Numbered from the stretch's first letter, positions 8,780 to 19,000 are shown. The stretch is 64,000 nucleotides of DNA from Litoreibacter roseus (GCF_009811795.1 NZ_BLJE01000002.1:1-64000), one strand, 5' to 3'. Translations and numbers: made by a program. The notes: generated from the sequence alone by a model not told the origin.

Positions 8780-9470
8780 ATCCAAGATACTGTTTCAACG
8801 CGGGCGGCGGATCGGCCAGCAGGGCGGCGGTCCCTTGGGGCAGGTGCGCCACGCCATCTGACACGACAACCATCTGCGGCGCGATCTCAGCCGCATCCTT
8901 GGGGTCATGTGTCACCATCAAAACGGTCAGATCCTGATCCGACGCAATATCGCGCACCAGTTCCAGCATCTCGACCCGCAGGGCAGGTCCCAGCGCCGCA
9001 AAGGGCTCGTCCAGCAGCAGGATCGGACGCCGCTGCAGCAACACGCGCGCCAGGGCCACCCGGCTTTGCTGCCCCCCGGACAACGCGGCGGGCTTGCGGT
9101 CCTGTAACCCGCCCAGTCCGACGCGGTCCAGCGCATCTGCGACGGCCAATCTGTCGACCTGCGTCAGTTTCAGGCCGGGATGGCGTCCCAGCCCCACGTT
9201 CTGCGCAGCAGTCAGATGAGGAAACAGGTTCTGATCCTGAAAGATCATCGACACCGGACGCGGGCCGGGCGGTGCATTCGTCACATCAACACCATTGAGA
9301 ACCAAACGCCCCTGCGCGATCGGCAGGAACCCCGCAACCGCATTCAACAAAGTCGATTTGCCCGAGCCGGACGGCCCCATGACGGCCGTGACAGTTCCCC
9401 TCGAAAGCGCGAAAGCGGCGGCCAGCGAGAATGCGCCCTGCCGGATCAGCACATCGTTCAGGTCAATCAC
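8778..9470 (-). CDS. thiQ: Thiamine ABC transporter ATP-binding protein
   Basis: About 230 aa ABC ATPase. Walker A is GPSGSGKST, the Q-loop is in MIFQDQNLF, the signature is LSGGQQSR, and Walker B is ILLLDEPFAAL, followed by the switch His in VTHDPKD. ThiQ powers import of thiamine or thiamine diphosphate with ThiB and ThiP. A GTG start at 9470 is favoured because it gives a normal N-terminus (VIDLNDV) and overlaps the thiP stop by 8 nt, typical of coupled genes. Upstream of it lies the TPP-riboswitch-controlled operon head. Confidence 0.9.
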   Translation of the reverse strand: MIDLNDVLIRQGAFSLAAAFALSRGTVTAVMGPSGSGKSTLLNAVAGFLPIAQGRLVLNGVDVTNAPPGPRPVSMIFQDQNLFPHLTAAQNVGLGRHPGLKLTQVDRLAVADALDRVGLGGLQDRKPAALSGGQQSRVALARVLLQRRPILLLDEPFAALGPALRVEMLELVRDIASDQDLTVLMVTHDPKDAAEIAPQMVVVSDGVAHLPQGTAALLADPPPALKQYLG

Positions 9471-11013
9471 CCACACGCCCCCCTTGGTCAAATGCCCAGA
9501 ACAGCGCAAGGCTCATCGTCAACAGCAGCAAAGCCGCCGCGTAGGCGTCGTCCATCCGGTAAGCTGCCATCAGCCGGTACATCTCCAGCGGCAGGGTTGT
9601 GGTTTCCGGGTCCGAGAACAAGGCGATGACGCCCAGATCCCCCATCGACAGCGCCGCAGCCAGCCCCATGGCAAACCCGATGGGCCGACGCAGACGCGGC
9701 AGGATCAACAGCCTGATCCGCGCCCACCCGGTCATGCCCAGCGTGTCCGCAAGCCGACCGTAGGTGGTCTCGACCTGCCCCAGTGCAGGGGACAGCGCAC
9801 GCACCGCAAAGGGCAAACTCATCGCGGCGTTGACCAGCATCGTAATGGGCAACGCCAACGCCACTGGATCAGCCCAGCGGTAGACCAGGATGAACAACCC
9901 TGTTCCGATTACCAAGGGTGACGCCGCGATGCTCAGATAGCCCGCACTCTCGAGTGCAGGACCATATCGCGCGCTACGTTGCGCCGCGATCACCAAGGGC
10001 AGCGCAAGCACAAGCGTCAGAACGGCAGAGCCAACGGCCACCCAAAGCGATCTGCCCGCAGCAAACCAGACATTGGCACCCATCGTCGTGACCTTCGGCA
10101 GTCCCAGCCCGACGATCAGACCAAGGGGCACCAGCAGAAAAAGAGCCGCCGCAATGATCCAAAGCGCGTCCAGACCGGCCATCCCATCCCAACGCGGCAC
10201 ATCGCGGTCCAGCCCACCGCCCAGACCCGATGGCGCGCTGATCCACAGAGCAAACAGGCCCGCCCCCGCACAGATTGCAAACTGGATCAGCCCCAGCAAA
10301 GCCGCCTTCGACAGATCGAAATCGAACCGAAACGCCTGATAGATTGCCAGTTCAATCGTCGTCGCACCCGGCCCGCCCCCCAAGGCCAGCGCCACGGCAA
10401 AACTGGTGGTACAAATGAGGAAGATCACCATCAACGCCCCAGGCACAACGTTCAGAAGAACCCGCAGCTCGATATGGCGAAAGATTTGCCCCGATCCCAT
10501 GCCCAGCGACGCGGCCAAGCGCCACCGTTCCGCCGGGACCTCCTGCAAGGCCTGCAAGATCAATCGAACGGCCAGTGGCAAGTTGAAGAATACGTGGGCC
10601 AGCAAAACGCCTTGCATCCCGTAGATCGACACAGGCCCCAACCCGAGCCAACCCAATGCGGTGTTCAGGATGCCCGCGCGCCCAAACACCGCCAACAGGC
10701 CAAGCACCGCAACGATCACCGGCAGGATGAATGGCGCGCCCAAAAGTGTGATCAGCACCCGCCGTCCCCGGAACCGCCGCCGGGCCAATGCGCGGGCCAC
10801 GGGAATGGCGAAGACGACGCTCAGCACAGCCGACAGGACCGCCTGCAACAGCGTAAACCGGACCGCCGCCCAGTCCCGTGCGCCGAGGGCCGAGATATCC
10901 TCGGCCCGCCACGCCACAGCCCCGATGGTGCCCAGCGTCAGAAAGAGCAGCCCCGCGCCGACCAGCCAGCCCATCAAGGCGAAGGGATTTACTTGCTGAA
11001 TGCGCGCAGCCAT
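9463..11013 (-). CDS. thiP: Thiamine ABC transporter permease
   Basis: 516 aa inner-membrane permease with two fused halves of about six transmembrane segments each. Each half carries the EAA-type loop that contacts the ATPase (around AASLGMGSGQIFRHIEL and ADTLGMTGWARIRLLILP). This duplicated architecture and length are typical of ThiP. It overlaps the 3' end of thiB by 25 nt and the start of thiQ by 8 nt, consistent with one operon. Confidence 0.92.
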   Translation of the reverse strand: MAARIQQVNPFALMGWLVGAGLLFLTLGTIGAVAWRAEDISALGARDWAAVRFTLLQAVLSAVLSVVFAIPVARALARRRFRGRRVLITLLGAPFILPVIVAVLGLLAVFGRAGILNTALGWLGLGPVSIYGMQGVLLAHVFFNLPLAVRLILQALQEVPAERWRLAASLGMGSGQIFRHIELRVLLNVVPGALMVIFLICTTSFAVALALGGGPGATTIELAIYQAFRFDFDLSKAALLGLIQFAICAGAGLFALWISAPSGLGGGLDRDVPRWDGMAGLDALWIIAAALFLLVPLGLIVGLGLPKVTTMGANVWFAAGRSLWVAVGSAVLTLVLALPLVIAAQRSARYGPALESAGYLSIAASPLVIGTGLFILVYRWADPVALALPITMLVNAAMSLPFAVRALSPALGQVETTYGRLADTLGMTGWARIRLLILPRLRRPIGFAMGLAAALSMGDLGVIALFSDPETTTLPLEMYRLMAAYRMDDAYAAALLLLTMSLALFWAFDQGGRVGD

Positions 11014-11978
11014 GCGTCCAGCGTATCGTCCCGCAAGGCCGCGGCCTCATCTTCGTTGTAGAACAGCACCGTATCCGGCAGGGCCAGTTCCTTGAACCCG
11101 TCGGGCAGCTTGTCCCGCTCCAACTTGGCCGGGAAGGACCAGTTCGCCGTGGCGATCATGCCTTGAAAGGTCTCGGACAAAACGAAATCCATGAACTGCG
11201 CTGCAAGCTCCGGCTGGTCAGAGCTGCCGACGCGGCCCACCAGTTCCGTCATGAAATAGTGGCCTTCTTCGAAGATGGCCGCAGATTTGGTCCGGTCGTC
11301 CTCAGCAATGATGTGGTAAGCGGGCGACGTGGTGTAACTCAGCACCATATCCGCCTCGCCGCTTGTGAACATGCCGTAGCTCTCGGACCAGCCACCGGTG
11401 ACCGTCAGAACCTTGGGCGCCAGCTTTTCGAACGCCTGTTCCACCTCGTCGCCATAGACCGCGCGCATCCACAACATAAGGGCAAGTCCGGAGATGGACG
11501 AGCGCGGATCCTGAAGGACCACCTTCACATCATCAGACCCGTTCAGGAACGCATCGAAACTGGCCGGCACATCAGTCAACCGGGTGTTGTCATAAACAAA
11601 CGCTGTGTGTCCCCAGTTGAAGGGAAGGAACACCTCATCCTCCCACGCAATCGGCAGGGTCAGCGCGCTGGTGTCCTGACCGTGCGGCACGAACAACCCC
11701 GTTTCGCGCGCCTTCTTGGTCACATCCGTGTTCAGACCGATCACAATATCAGCCTTCGTCCGCTCACCCTCTAGCAGAAGACGCGGCAACAGATCGCCCG
11801 CCAGATATTTCACATCGCAATCGCATTGGGCCTCGAACGCCGCTTCGATCTTGGGACCGGGGCCCCATTCGGACGTAAAGTAATCGGGGGCATAGATCGT
11901 CAGTTCAGGCGTCTCGGCATAAGCCGCACCCGCCAGTGTGATCAGTCCCACGCTCAGAAAAGCAGTCTTCATCTTCAT
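10989..11978 (-). CDS. thiB: Thiamine-binding periplasmic protein
   Basis: About 329 aa substrate-binding protein of the thiamine ABC importer. A signal peptide (MKMKTAFLSVGLITLAGAAYA) precedes the mature start AETPELTIY, followed by the family-typical YDYFTSEWGPGP-like segment. Either the ATG at 11978 or that at 11972 could be used. The 32 in-frame codons before it overlap the TPP riboswitch and are not expected to be translated. It is the first gene of thiB-thiP-thiQ and should be repressed when TPP is abundant. Confidence 0.92.
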   Translation of the reverse strand: MKMKTAFLSVGLITLAGAAYAETPELTIYAPDYFTSEWGPGPKIEAAFEAQCDCDVKYLAGDLLPRLLLEGERTKADIVIGLNTDVTKKARETGLFVPHGQDTSALTLPIAWEDEVFLPFNWGHTAFVYDNTRLTDVPASFDAFLNGSDDVKVVLQDPRSSISGLALMLWMRAVYGDEVEQAFEKLAPKVLTVTGGWSESYGMFTSGEADMVLSYTTSPAYHIIAEDDRTKSAAIFEEGHYFMTELVGRVGSSDQPELAAQFMDFVLSETFQGMIATANWSFPAKLERDKLPDGFKELALPDTVLFYNEDEAAALRDDTLDAWLRAFSK

Positions 11979-12018
11979 CTCCAAACGCCGGACGGAGTTG
12001 TGGGATGAGATCATCTCA

Positions 12019-12100
12019 AACCTTCCCTCCGCCGGTCTTAACCGGTTCAGGTTCAACGGGTTCGCAGATCGCATCTCAGCCCTTGAAGGACACCCCGAGG
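12019..12100 (-). promoter_or_regulatory. TPP riboswitch (THI element)
   Basis: Read on the minus strand it carries the conserved landmarks in order: GGGGTG, then GGCTGAGAT, then ACCCGTTGAACCTGA, then CCGGTTAAGACCGGC and AGGGAA. These form the pyrimidine- and pyrophosphate-sensing arms of the THI box. It ends about 40 nt before the thiB start, so control is probably at ribosome access rather than by a long terminator; no obvious terminator stem with a T run lies between. Confidence 0.95.
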
Positions 12101-12198
12101 TGATCCTGAGATTAGGTTCCCCGCGACATATTCACAACCCGAAAGCACTTGAGACACCCTTGGCGCGTCGCTAGACCAGCGTGAAAGGGGACGTGTGT

Positions 12199-13299
12199 AT
12201 GTCGATCAACAGTTTTGGCCATCTTTTCCGTGTGACAACCTGGGGGGAAAGCCACGGACCGGCCCTTGGGGCGACGGTTGACGGCTGCCCGCCCGGCGTC
12301 CCCGTGGACGAGGAGATGCTGCAGCACTGGCTCGACAAGCGCAAACCCGGTCAGAACAAATACACTACCCAGCGGCGCGAGGCTGACGCGGTCCGCATCC
12401 TGTCCGGCGTGTTCGAAGGGCAGACCACCGGAACGCCGATCCAGTTGATGATCGAGAACACCGATCAACGCTCCAAGGATTATGGCGACATCGCCGAGAA
12501 ATTCCGCCCCGGCCACGCCGACATCACCTATTGGCAGAAATACGGGATCCGCGACCACCGCGGCGGCGGCAGATCATCTGCACGCGAAACAGCCGCGCGC
12601 GTCGCGGCCGGTGGGATCGCCCGCGCCGCTCTGGCCGCGCTGATCCCCGATCTGACGATCACGGGCTACATGGTCCAAATGGGCGAACATAAGATCGACC
12701 GGGCAGCACTTGATCTGGCGCAGGTCAGCGAGAACCCGTTCTGGGTCCCCGATGCCAAGGCCGCGGAGACATGGGCCACCTATCTGGACGGCCTGCGCAA
12801 ATCTGGCAGTTCCGTGGGTGCCATGATCGAGGTTATCGCCCAAGGCGCTCCGGCGGGCCTAGGCGCACCGGTCTATGGCAAGCTCGACACAGATCTGGCC
12901 GCCGCAATGATGTCCATCAATGCCGTGAAGGGCGTCGAGATCGGCGCCGGCATGGAGGCAGCAATGCTGACGGGCGAGGCCAATGCCGACGAGATTTCCA
13001 TGGGTCCAGACGGCCCCATCTACAGCTCAAACCATTCCGGCGGCGTGTTGGGCGGGATTTCGACCGGGCAGGACATCGTGGTGAGGTTCGCCGTCAAACC
13101 CACGTCTTCCATCCTGACGCCCCGCAAGACGATCACAAAATCCGGCGAGGACACCGAGATCATCACCAAGGGCCGCCATGACCCTTGCGTGGGCATCCGC
13201 GCTGTCCCGGTGGGGGAAGCCATGATGGCCTGCGTCCTTCTGGATCACGTGCTGCTCCACCGTGGCCAGGTGGGCGAGAACCGCGGCACCATCGGCTAG
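12199..13299 (+). CDS. aroC: Chorismate synthase
   Basis: 366 aa FMN-dependent enzyme of the last shikimate step, converting 5-enolpyruvylshikimate-3-phosphate to chorismate. The three family signatures are visible: GESHGPALG near the N-terminus, [15 protein letters not shown] at about residue 130, and the C-terminal [13 protein letters not shown]. The ATG at 12199 gives the conserved [12 protein letters not shown] start; an in-frame GTG at 12181 adds six unconserved residues. It is divergent from the thi operon and its end overlaps the end of the EamA gene by 4 nt. Confidence 0.96.
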   Translation: MSINSFGHLFRVTTWGESHGPALGATVDGCPPGVPVDEEMLQHWLDKRKPGQNKYTTQRREADAVRILSGVFEGQTTGTPIQLMIENTDQRSKDYGDIAEKFRPGHADITYWQKYGIRDHRGGGRSSARETAARVAAGGIARAALAALIPDLTITGYMVQMGEHKIDRAALDLAQVSENPFWVPDAKAAETWATYLDGLRKSGSSVGAMIEVIAQGAPAGLGAPVYGKLDTDLAAAMMSINAVKGVEIGAGMEAAMLTGEANADEISMGPDGPIYSSNHSGGVLGGISTGQDIVVRFAVKPTSSILTPRKTITKSGEDTEIITKGRHDPCVGIRAVPVGEAMMACVLLDHVLLHRGQVGENRGTIG

Positions 13300-14174
13300 C
13301 CGGCGGGTACCTTCTGACGCGCCAACTGCACCGCCAGAATACCGCCCGCGATCACCGCAACGCCCAGAATATCGAACGCGCCCAACCGTTCGCCCAGCAA
13401 AACTGCGGCGATAGCCACCCCCAAAAACGGGTTGAGGAAGTGAAAGGTGGAGGCCCGCACCGCACCGATCCGGCCCACCAAAACGAACCAGACCCAAGTC
13501 GCGGCCAATCCGGGGATCAGGGTCGTATAGGCAAAGGCCAGCAGCATCGGCGTGGACCATGTCACGGACGCGCCGCGCTCAGTCAAAAGCGCAGCACAGG
13601 TCAGCACCGCGCTCCCCACCAGCATTTGCAAGCCCACCACCATCAGGACATTTCCGCCCGAGGACGCGCCGCGCACCGATAGTGTGGCGAAGGTTAGGGC
13701 TAGAACGCCGATGCCGCACAGGATCACGCCTGTCACATCGACGCCAGACCCCAGCCGTGTGCCCATGATCATCGCCACCCCGGCGATCCCAGCGAACAAC
13801 CCAATGATGCCCAGCACCGGCAGACGTTCCCTGAAGAGAAGCCAGCCCGCCAGCGCCATAAGCAGCGGCATGGTCGACGCGATGATGGCCGCCAATGAGG
13901 CCTCAATGCTTTGCATGGCCACGAAGTTCAGACCGAGGTACAGCGCATTCTGACACAGCCCGAACACAAGCGTCGCGCGCCATTGGGCGGGCGTCAGGTT
14001 CCAGCTTTGGCCCATCATTCGCGCAACCACGACGCCGATCAGCCCCGAAATCGCAAAGCGCAGGGCCAACGCAGTCAGGGGCGGTGCGTCGGCCACGATG
14101 ATCCGGGCCGAGGTAAACGCGCTCGACCACATGAACGCGAACGCCACGCCCATCGCCAGTGCCTTCAGGTCCAT
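13296..14174 (-). CDS. EamA/DMT family transporter
   Basis: About 292 aa with ten predicted transmembrane helices arranged as two EamA repeats (an acidic/Trp-rich start [13 protein letters not shown] in the first, and [20 protein letters not shown] in the second). Members export amino acids, metabolites or drugs; the substrate here is unknown. I chose the ATG at 14174, since the GTG further upstream lies inside the terminator of the HU-like gene. Confidence 0.85.
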   Translation of the reverse strand: MDLKALAMGVAFAFMWSSAFTSARIIVADAPPLTALALRFAISGLIGVVVARMMGQSWNLTPAQWRATLVFGLCQNALYLGLNFVAMQSIEASLAAIIASTMPLLMALAGWLLFRERLPVLGIIGLFAGIAGVAMIMGTRLGSGVDVTGVILCGIGVLALTFATLSVRGASSGGNVLMVVGLQMLVGSAVLTCAALLTERGASVTWSTPMLLAFAYTTLIPGLAATWVWFVLVGRIGAVRASTFHFLNPFLGVAIAAVLLGERLGAFDILGVAVIAGGILAVQLARQKVPAG

Positions 14175-14192
14175 TATTCGCCCCCGGTCACG

Positions 14193-14219
14193 AAAAAGGG
14201 CCACCCGAAGGCGACCCTT
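14193..14219 (-). terminator. Terminator of the HU-like gene (UUCG loop)
   Basis: On the minus strand a 10-bp stem (two G-U pairs) AAGGGTCGCC / GGTGGCCCTT closes a TTCG tetraloop and is followed by TTTTT. It lies 39 nt beyond the HU-like stop codon and about 20 nt before the EamA start on the same strand, so any read-through would enter the EamA gene. Confidence 0.85.
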
Positions 14220-14257
14220 AAAGTTGCTGCAGGTCCCGAGACGGGACGCCGTGCAGA

Positions 14258-14548
14258 TCAGCCGTTGACGCTATCTTTGAGCGCCTTGGCAATGGTCATT
14301 TTCACGACCTTGTCCGCATCTTTCTGAATTTGTTCGCCAGTGGCCGGGTTACGCACCGTACGTGCGGGCCGCTCGCGGCAGTAGATTTTGCCAACGCCGG
14401 GCAAAGTAACAGCACCGCCGCCGGACACTTCCCGCGTGATAATGCTGATCAGACCTTCCAGCGCGGCACCTGCGGCTTTTTTGTCCATGTCGCCTTCTTC
14501 GGCGAGTGCTGCAACCAGTTGTGTCTTGGTCATTGGTTTAGATGCCAT
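14258..14548 (-). CDS. HU/IHF family DNA-binding protein
   Basis: 96 aa histone-like protein. The N-terminal helices are followed by the beta-arm region: VTLPGVGKI, then RPARTVRNPATGEQI, where the RNPxTG tip intercalates into DNA. It bends and compacts DNA as a dimer. The ATG at 14548 gives MASKPMTKTQLV; ten codons upstream in frame are unlikely to be translated because GGGAG precedes this ATG. It is followed by a strong UUCG terminator, so it is monocistronic. Confidence 0.93.
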   Translation of the reverse strand: MASKPMTKTQLVAALAEEGDMDKKAAGAALEGLISIITREVSGGGAVTLPGVGKIYCRERPARTVRNPATGEQIQKDADKVVKMTIAKALKDSVNG

Positions 14549-14681
14549 GAGCTCAATCTCCCTCGTGTGCCCCCTCAATTGGGGTGTTATTGCGCGAATC
14601 TACCTGAATATAGAGGGGCCACACAACAATTAGTGTGCAAAAACCCCTATTTTTCTGCTTTTTTTCCGACTTTACGTGGGG

Positions 14682-16166
14682 TCAGAGGAACGCTGTCTCG
14701 TCAAAACTACGCAATTTCCGCGAATGTAGACGCTCAAGCGGCATCTCCCGCAGGCGTTCCATGGCCCTAATACCGATCAAAAGATGGCGTGAGACCTGTG
14801 TTTTATAGAAATCGGACGCCATTCCCGGCAATTTCAGCTCCCCGTGAAGCGGCTTGTCTGACACACACAGCAGTGTTCCATACGGCACGCGGAAGCGAAA
14901 TCCATTGGCCGCAATCGTGGCGCTTTCCATATCGAGGGCAATCGCCCGGCTTTGGCTCAACCGATGCACAGGGCCGGAATGATCGCGCAACTCCCAGTTG
15001 CGATTGTCGATCGTGGCAACCGTTCCGGTCCGCATGATCCGCTTCAGGTCGTAGCCTTCCAACTCGGTCACCTCTGCCACGCCCTGTTCCAGCGCGATCT
15101 GCACCTCGGCCAGTGCCGGAATTGGCACCCAGACCGGCAGATCGTCATCCAGAACGTGATCTTCACGCAAATAGGCGTGGGCCAGAACGAAATCGCCCAG
15201 ACTTTGAGAGTTTCGCAGCCCAGCGCAGTGCCCCACCATCAACCAGGCATGGGGGCGCAGCACTGCAATGTGGTCCGTAGCCGTTTTCGCATTGGACGGA
15301 CCGACCCCAATATTGACCAGAGTAATCCCGTCGCCATCTTCCCGCGTCAGATGGTAGGTCGGCATCTGGGGCATCTTGCCCACGGCAGGCACGACGCCCT
15401 CCGGATCGGTCAGCACGTAATTGCCCGGTGTTACGAAGCTGGTATAGCCACTGTCCGGATCGCCCAGCGCCTTGCGGGCGTAGGCTTCGAACTCCTCAAC
15501 ATAGAACTGGTAGTTCGTGAACAGGACGAGGTTCTGGAAAAACTCGGGCCGTGTCGCAGTGTAATGCGCCAGCCGCGCGAGGGAATAATCAATGCGCTGC
15601 GCGGTAAAGGGCGCCAAATGCTCCGACCCATCCGCATTCACCCCGGCAGCGCCGTTGACGATGTCGTCATTCGTTGTGCTCAGGTCCGGCACATCGAACA
15701 CGTCGCGCAAACTAAAGGACAGCGCACCGTCCTGCGGCACCGTCACATCATCATCGCCCGCCACCGCAAAATGCACAGGCATCGGCGTGTCAGAGGCGCC
15801 GATCCAAACGCCCGTGTCATGGTTGTCCAACAGCAGCGCGATTTGCTGTTTTAGGTAGTTCCGAAACAGATCCGGCCGCGTGATGGTCGCGGTGTAAGTC
15901 CCGGGCCCCGCAACGTGGCCGAAGCTCAGACGGCTGTCCACCTGTGCGAAGGTCGTCGTGGTGATCCGGATCTCAGGATAGAACGCACGATACCTGACGC
16001 TTGGCACATCCAGATCGATTGAGCGCGAGAACTTCTCGGACAGAAACGCGGTCGCGGTCTGGTAGATCTCAATCAGCCGCGCGACAGCCTTGGCCGGGTC
16101 GTGGAATAGCTCCGCCTCGGGGTGATCCGGTGTTTCAATCGGCAGGTTTGCGTCAGATGGAAACAT
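14682..16166 (-). CDS. amn: AMP nucleosidase
   Basis: 494 aa, the usual Amn size. It hydrolyses AMP to adenine and ribose 5-phosphate. The nucleoside-phosphorylase-like core is visible: NIGVGPSNAKT, then HAWLMVGHCAGLR, and near the C-terminus DMESATIAANGFRFRVPYGT. It lies 3 nt downstream of ade on the same strand, which makes a purine-salvage pair: Amn releases adenine and Ade deaminates it. Confidence 0.94.
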   Translation of the reverse strand: MFPSDANLPIETPDHPEAELFHDPAKAVARLIEIYQTATAFLSEKFSRSIDLDVPSVRYRAFYPEIRITTTTFAQVDSRLSFGHVAGPGTYTATITRPDLFRNYLKQQIALLLDNHDTGVWIGASDTPMPVHFAVAGDDDVTVPQDGALSFSLRDVFDVPDLSTTNDDIVNGAAGVNADGSEHLAPFTAQRIDYSLARLAHYTATRPEFFQNLVLFTNYQFYVEEFEAYARKALGDPDSGYTSFVTPGNYVLTDPEGVVPAVGKMPQMPTYHLTREDGDGITLVNIGVGPSNAKTATDHIAVLRPHAWLMVGHCAGLRNSQSLGDFVLAHAYLREDHVLDDDLPVWVPIPALAEVQIALEQGVAEVTELEGYDLKRIMRTGTVATIDNRNWELRDHSGPVHRLSQSRAIALDMESATIAANGFRFRVPYGTLLCVSDKPLHGELKLPGMASDFYKTQVSRHLLIGIRAMERLREMPLERLHSRKLRSFDETAFL

Positions 16167-16169
16167 GTC

Positions 16170-17966
16170 TCAGCCCTCAATCAACTCGGTCAGTTCAAAC
16201 TTGGTCACGTCCACCAGCCCCAGATCGGAAATACGCAGTTCAGGTATCACAACCAGCCCCAACAGCGAATGCTGCATATAGGCGTTGTTCATCGTGCACC
16301 CACATTGAGCCATTGCCTCAACCATCTGATCCGCCGCCGCGGCGACCTCATGGGCGGGCGCGTCGGACATCAGACCGGCGATGGGCAGATGCACCAACGC
16401 GATCTCCTGACCATCTTTCCAGACGGTCACCCCGCCCCCGATCTTGCCCAAACGGTTGGCAGCCGCGGCCATCATTTCGCGATCCGTGCCCACCACGATC
16501 ATATGGTGGCTGTCATGGGCCACGGTGGAGGCCATGGCCATCTTGCCCTGATATCCGAACCCTTCGACCAATGCGTTCACCACGCGACCGGTTTTTCTGT
16601 GCCGCTCCACCAACGCGATCTGACAGACCGCGCCTTCGGGTTCCAACAGACCCTGTTTCACCCCGATCCGCCGTTTCAGCGCCTGCGTCGGTGCCTGATT
16701 TTCGACCACACCGATCACCTTGGCCTCTACGGCATTGGCACCATCCGGGGCCTTGATCTCGAAATTCCTGGCCTCTAGCACTTTGCCCAGACGAACCGTC
16801 TGCGTCACCGCGTCCGGCCAATAAAGATGCGGGCATTTGCAGGTCAGCCTGCCAGCCTCTGCGACCACGATACCACGCGCCAAAACCAGCTCCACCGGCA
16901 GCTCTTTCAAATCAGATGTGAGGATCACGTCCCCACGCCGGCCCGGCGTGATCGAACCTAACTCACGCTCCAGACCGAAATGGGTCGCGGTGTTTATCGT
17001 GGCCATCTGCAACGCCACCACGGGATCACACCCGCAGGCAATCGCATGGCGCACCACCCGGTTCATGTGCCCGTCATTGACCAGCGTCCCTGAGTGGCAA
17101 TCATCCGTACACAGAATAAAGTTGCGCGGATCCAGACCCTTCTCCGTGATCGCCGTGATCTGACGTTCCACGTCGTACCACGCGCTGCCCAGCCGCATCA
17201 TCGAGCGCATACCCTGCCGCACCCGCGCAATCGCATCCGCCTCGCACGTGCCTTCGTGATCATCGGCCGGACCGCCCGCCGCATAGGCGTGAAAAGCAGG
17301 TCCCAGATCAGGCGAGGCATAGTGACCGCCCACGGTCTTGCCCGCCCGCTGGGTCGCTGCGATCTCAGCCAGCATCTTGGCATCGCCCCCGATCACGCCG
17401 GGAAAGTTCATCATCTCGCCCAGACCGATGATTCCGGGCCACGACATGGCCTTCGTGACGTCCGCGGGCGTGATCTCGAAGCCGGTTGTCTCCAGCCCAG
17501 GCGCCGACGGCGCGCAGCTTGGCATCTGCGTAAAGATGGAAATAGGCTGGATCAGAGCCTCATCATGCATCAACCGCACCCCTTCGAGACCCAGCACATT
17601 GGCGATCTCGTGGGGGTCCGTGAACATGGTCGTCGTGCCATGGGGAATGACGGCAGCGGCAAATTCCGCAGGCGTCAGCATCCCGCTTTCGATATGCATA
17701 TGTGCGTCGCACAGACCGGGGATCACAAACCTGCCCTTGGCCTCGATCACCTGCGTTTCGGGGCCCACACAGTGGCTGGCATCGGGACCCACATAGGCGA
17801 AGCGACCTTCGGCGATGGCGACGTCCCATCCCTCAAGGATTTCACGCGTATGGACATTCACGACCTGTCCGCCACGGATCACGGTGTCGGCAGGCAGACG
17901 TCCGGCAGCCACATCAATCAGCGTGGCGGCAACATCGGACCAGGGCTTCAAAGGGGGGTGCTCCAT
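16170..17966 (-). CDS. ade: Adenine deaminase
   Basis: 598 aa amidohydrolase converting adenine to hypoxanthine and ammonia. The metal-binding signature DAHMHIESGMLTP is at about residue 90, and the later ILCTDDCHS carries the conserved Asp and His. A C-terminal domain follows with VATVAHDSHHM-like residues. The length is typical of bacterial Ade. It is the first gene of the ade-amn pair. Confidence 0.94.
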   Translation of the reverse strand: MEHPPLKPWSDVAATLIDVAAGRLPADTVIRGGQVVNVHTREILEGWDVAIAEGRFAYVGPDASHCVGPETQVIEAKGRFVIPGLCDAHMHIESGMLTPAEFAAAVIPHGTTTMFTDPHEIANVLGLEGVRLMHDEALIQPISIFTQMPSCAPSAPGLETTGFEITPADVTKAMSWPGIIGLGEMMNFPGVIGGDAKMLAEIAATQRAGKTVGGHYASPDLGPAFHAYAAGGPADDHEGTCEADAIARVRQGMRSMMRLGSAWYDVERQITAITEKGLDPRNFILCTDDCHSGTLVNDGHMNRVVRHAIACGCDPVVALQMATINTATHFGLERELGSITPGRRGDVILTSDLKELPVELVLARGIVVAEAGRLTCKCPHLYWPDAVTQTVRLGKVLEARNFEIKAPDGANAVEAKVIGVVENQAPTQALKRRIGVKQGLLEPEGAVCQIALVERHRKTGRVVNALVEGFGYQGKMAMASTVAHDSHHMIVVGTDREMMAAAANRLGKIGGGVTVWKDGQEIALVHLPIAGLMSDAPAHEVAAAADQMVEAMAQCGCTMNNAYMQHSLLGLVVIPELRISDLGLVDVTKFELTELIEG

Positions 17967-18017
17967 GGCGTAACTGTCACGCCTGCGCGGCCAAGTGCAA
18001 GCCGCAATATTTCTGAC

Positions 18018-18899
18018 CTATGTAGGACGCGCAAACTCGGTCACGCTGTAACCCTGCAGGAACAAAAGCGCCGTGAGATCCCCGTGATTGACCCGGATAT
18101 CCGCCTGCGCCTGCACCGATGGCTTGGCATGCAGCGCAACGCCCGTACCGGCACGCGTCAGCATGCCGAGGTCATTTGCCCCGTCGCCCACAGCCAGGAC
18201 ATCTGCCGCCGTCAGGCCGCGCTGCTCGGTGATCTCATCCAGCGCCTGAACCTTCGCCTCCCGCCCCAGGATTGGGGGAACGACAGCGCCCGTCAGCTTG
18301 CCCTCTGCGACTTCAAGTGTGTTCGCACGGTTTTCATCAAATCCTAGCTTTGCGGCAACGGCCTGTGTGAACGCAGTAAACCCGCCCGAGACCAGCGCGG
18401 CGTAGCCCCCCTGTGCCCGCATGGTGGCGACGAGAACATCACCCCCCGGCATAAGACTGATCCGCGTGGCCAAAACAGAGTCTATTACACCGCAATCCAG
18501 CCCTTTCAACGTCGCCACTCGTTCGCGCAAGGCGGCGTCAAACTCCAGCTCGCCGTTCATCGCGCGGGCCGTGATTTGGGCGACATGCTCACCCACACCC
18601 GCCTCGGCAGCAAGCTCGTCAATGCATTCCTGCTGGATCATCGTGCTGTCCATATCAGCCAGCAGAACCGCCTTTTTGCGGCCAGCCACGGGCTGGATCA
18701 CCAGATCAACGCGGCTGTCCTGAAGCTGCGTCCAGACCTCGTCCAGATTGTCCGGCCGAACGGCGATCTCGAACTCGGCTGCAACGTCAGGCATCAGCCA
18801 ATGGACATCGCCACCGCCCCACGCATTGCGCAACGCCTCGGCCAAGGCAGGCTCCAGAACGGGTGTTTGGGGGCTGGTCAGAAGCGTCACAGCAAACAT
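18018..18899 (-). CDS. serB: Phosphoserine phosphatase
   Basis: 293 aa HAD-family enzyme for the last step of serine synthesis. The catalytic DMDSTMI motif is at about residue 80, with the Ser/Thr motif VSGGFT and the Mg-binding GDGANDLGML later. The N-terminal 70 residues resemble the ACT-like regulatory part of the long SerB form. The ATG at 18899 is preferred (MFAVTLL). It is divergent from serC; the two were probably direct neighbours before the island inserted between them. Confidence 0.94.
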   Translation of the reverse strand: MFAVTLLTSPQTPVLEPALAEALRNAWGGGDVHWLMPDVAAEFEIAVRPDNLDEVWTQLQDSRVDLVIQPVAGRKKAVLLADMDSTMIQQECIDELAAEAGVGEHVAQITARAMNGELEFDAALRERVATLKGLDCGVIDSVLATRISLMPGGDVLVATMRAQGGYAALVSGGFTAFTQAVAAKLGFDENRANTLEVAEGKLTGAVVPPILGREAKVQALDEITEQRGLTAADVLAVGDGANDLGMLTRAGTGVALHAKPSVQAQADIRVNHGDLTALLFLQGYSVTEFARPT

Positions 18900-18971
18900 C
18901 GGCAGTTTCCTATCATGCACACACGCGTCGCAAATGGACGCCCGAGCGGCGCTATAGCGACGTTTTTGCTG

Positions 18972-19000
18972 TTGTGAAACCTCTCGCTGCTCCGTAAGAG
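18972..19000 (+). promoter_or_regulatory. Candidate original serC promoter, now cut off from serC
   Basis: TTGTGA (18972-18977) and TAAGAG (18995-19000) are separated by 17 nt and end 5 nt before the left 27-bp island repeat. Since the repeat is the serC leader hairpin, this is where the chromosomal serC promoter should have been before integration. The boxes are weak matches to the consensus, so this is inferred mostly from position. Confidence 0.4.

Noticed and set aside
9979-11061. 360-aa plus-strand frame opposite thiP
   Set aside because: Antisense artefact of the thiP coding sequence, with improbable Gln/Arg/His content.
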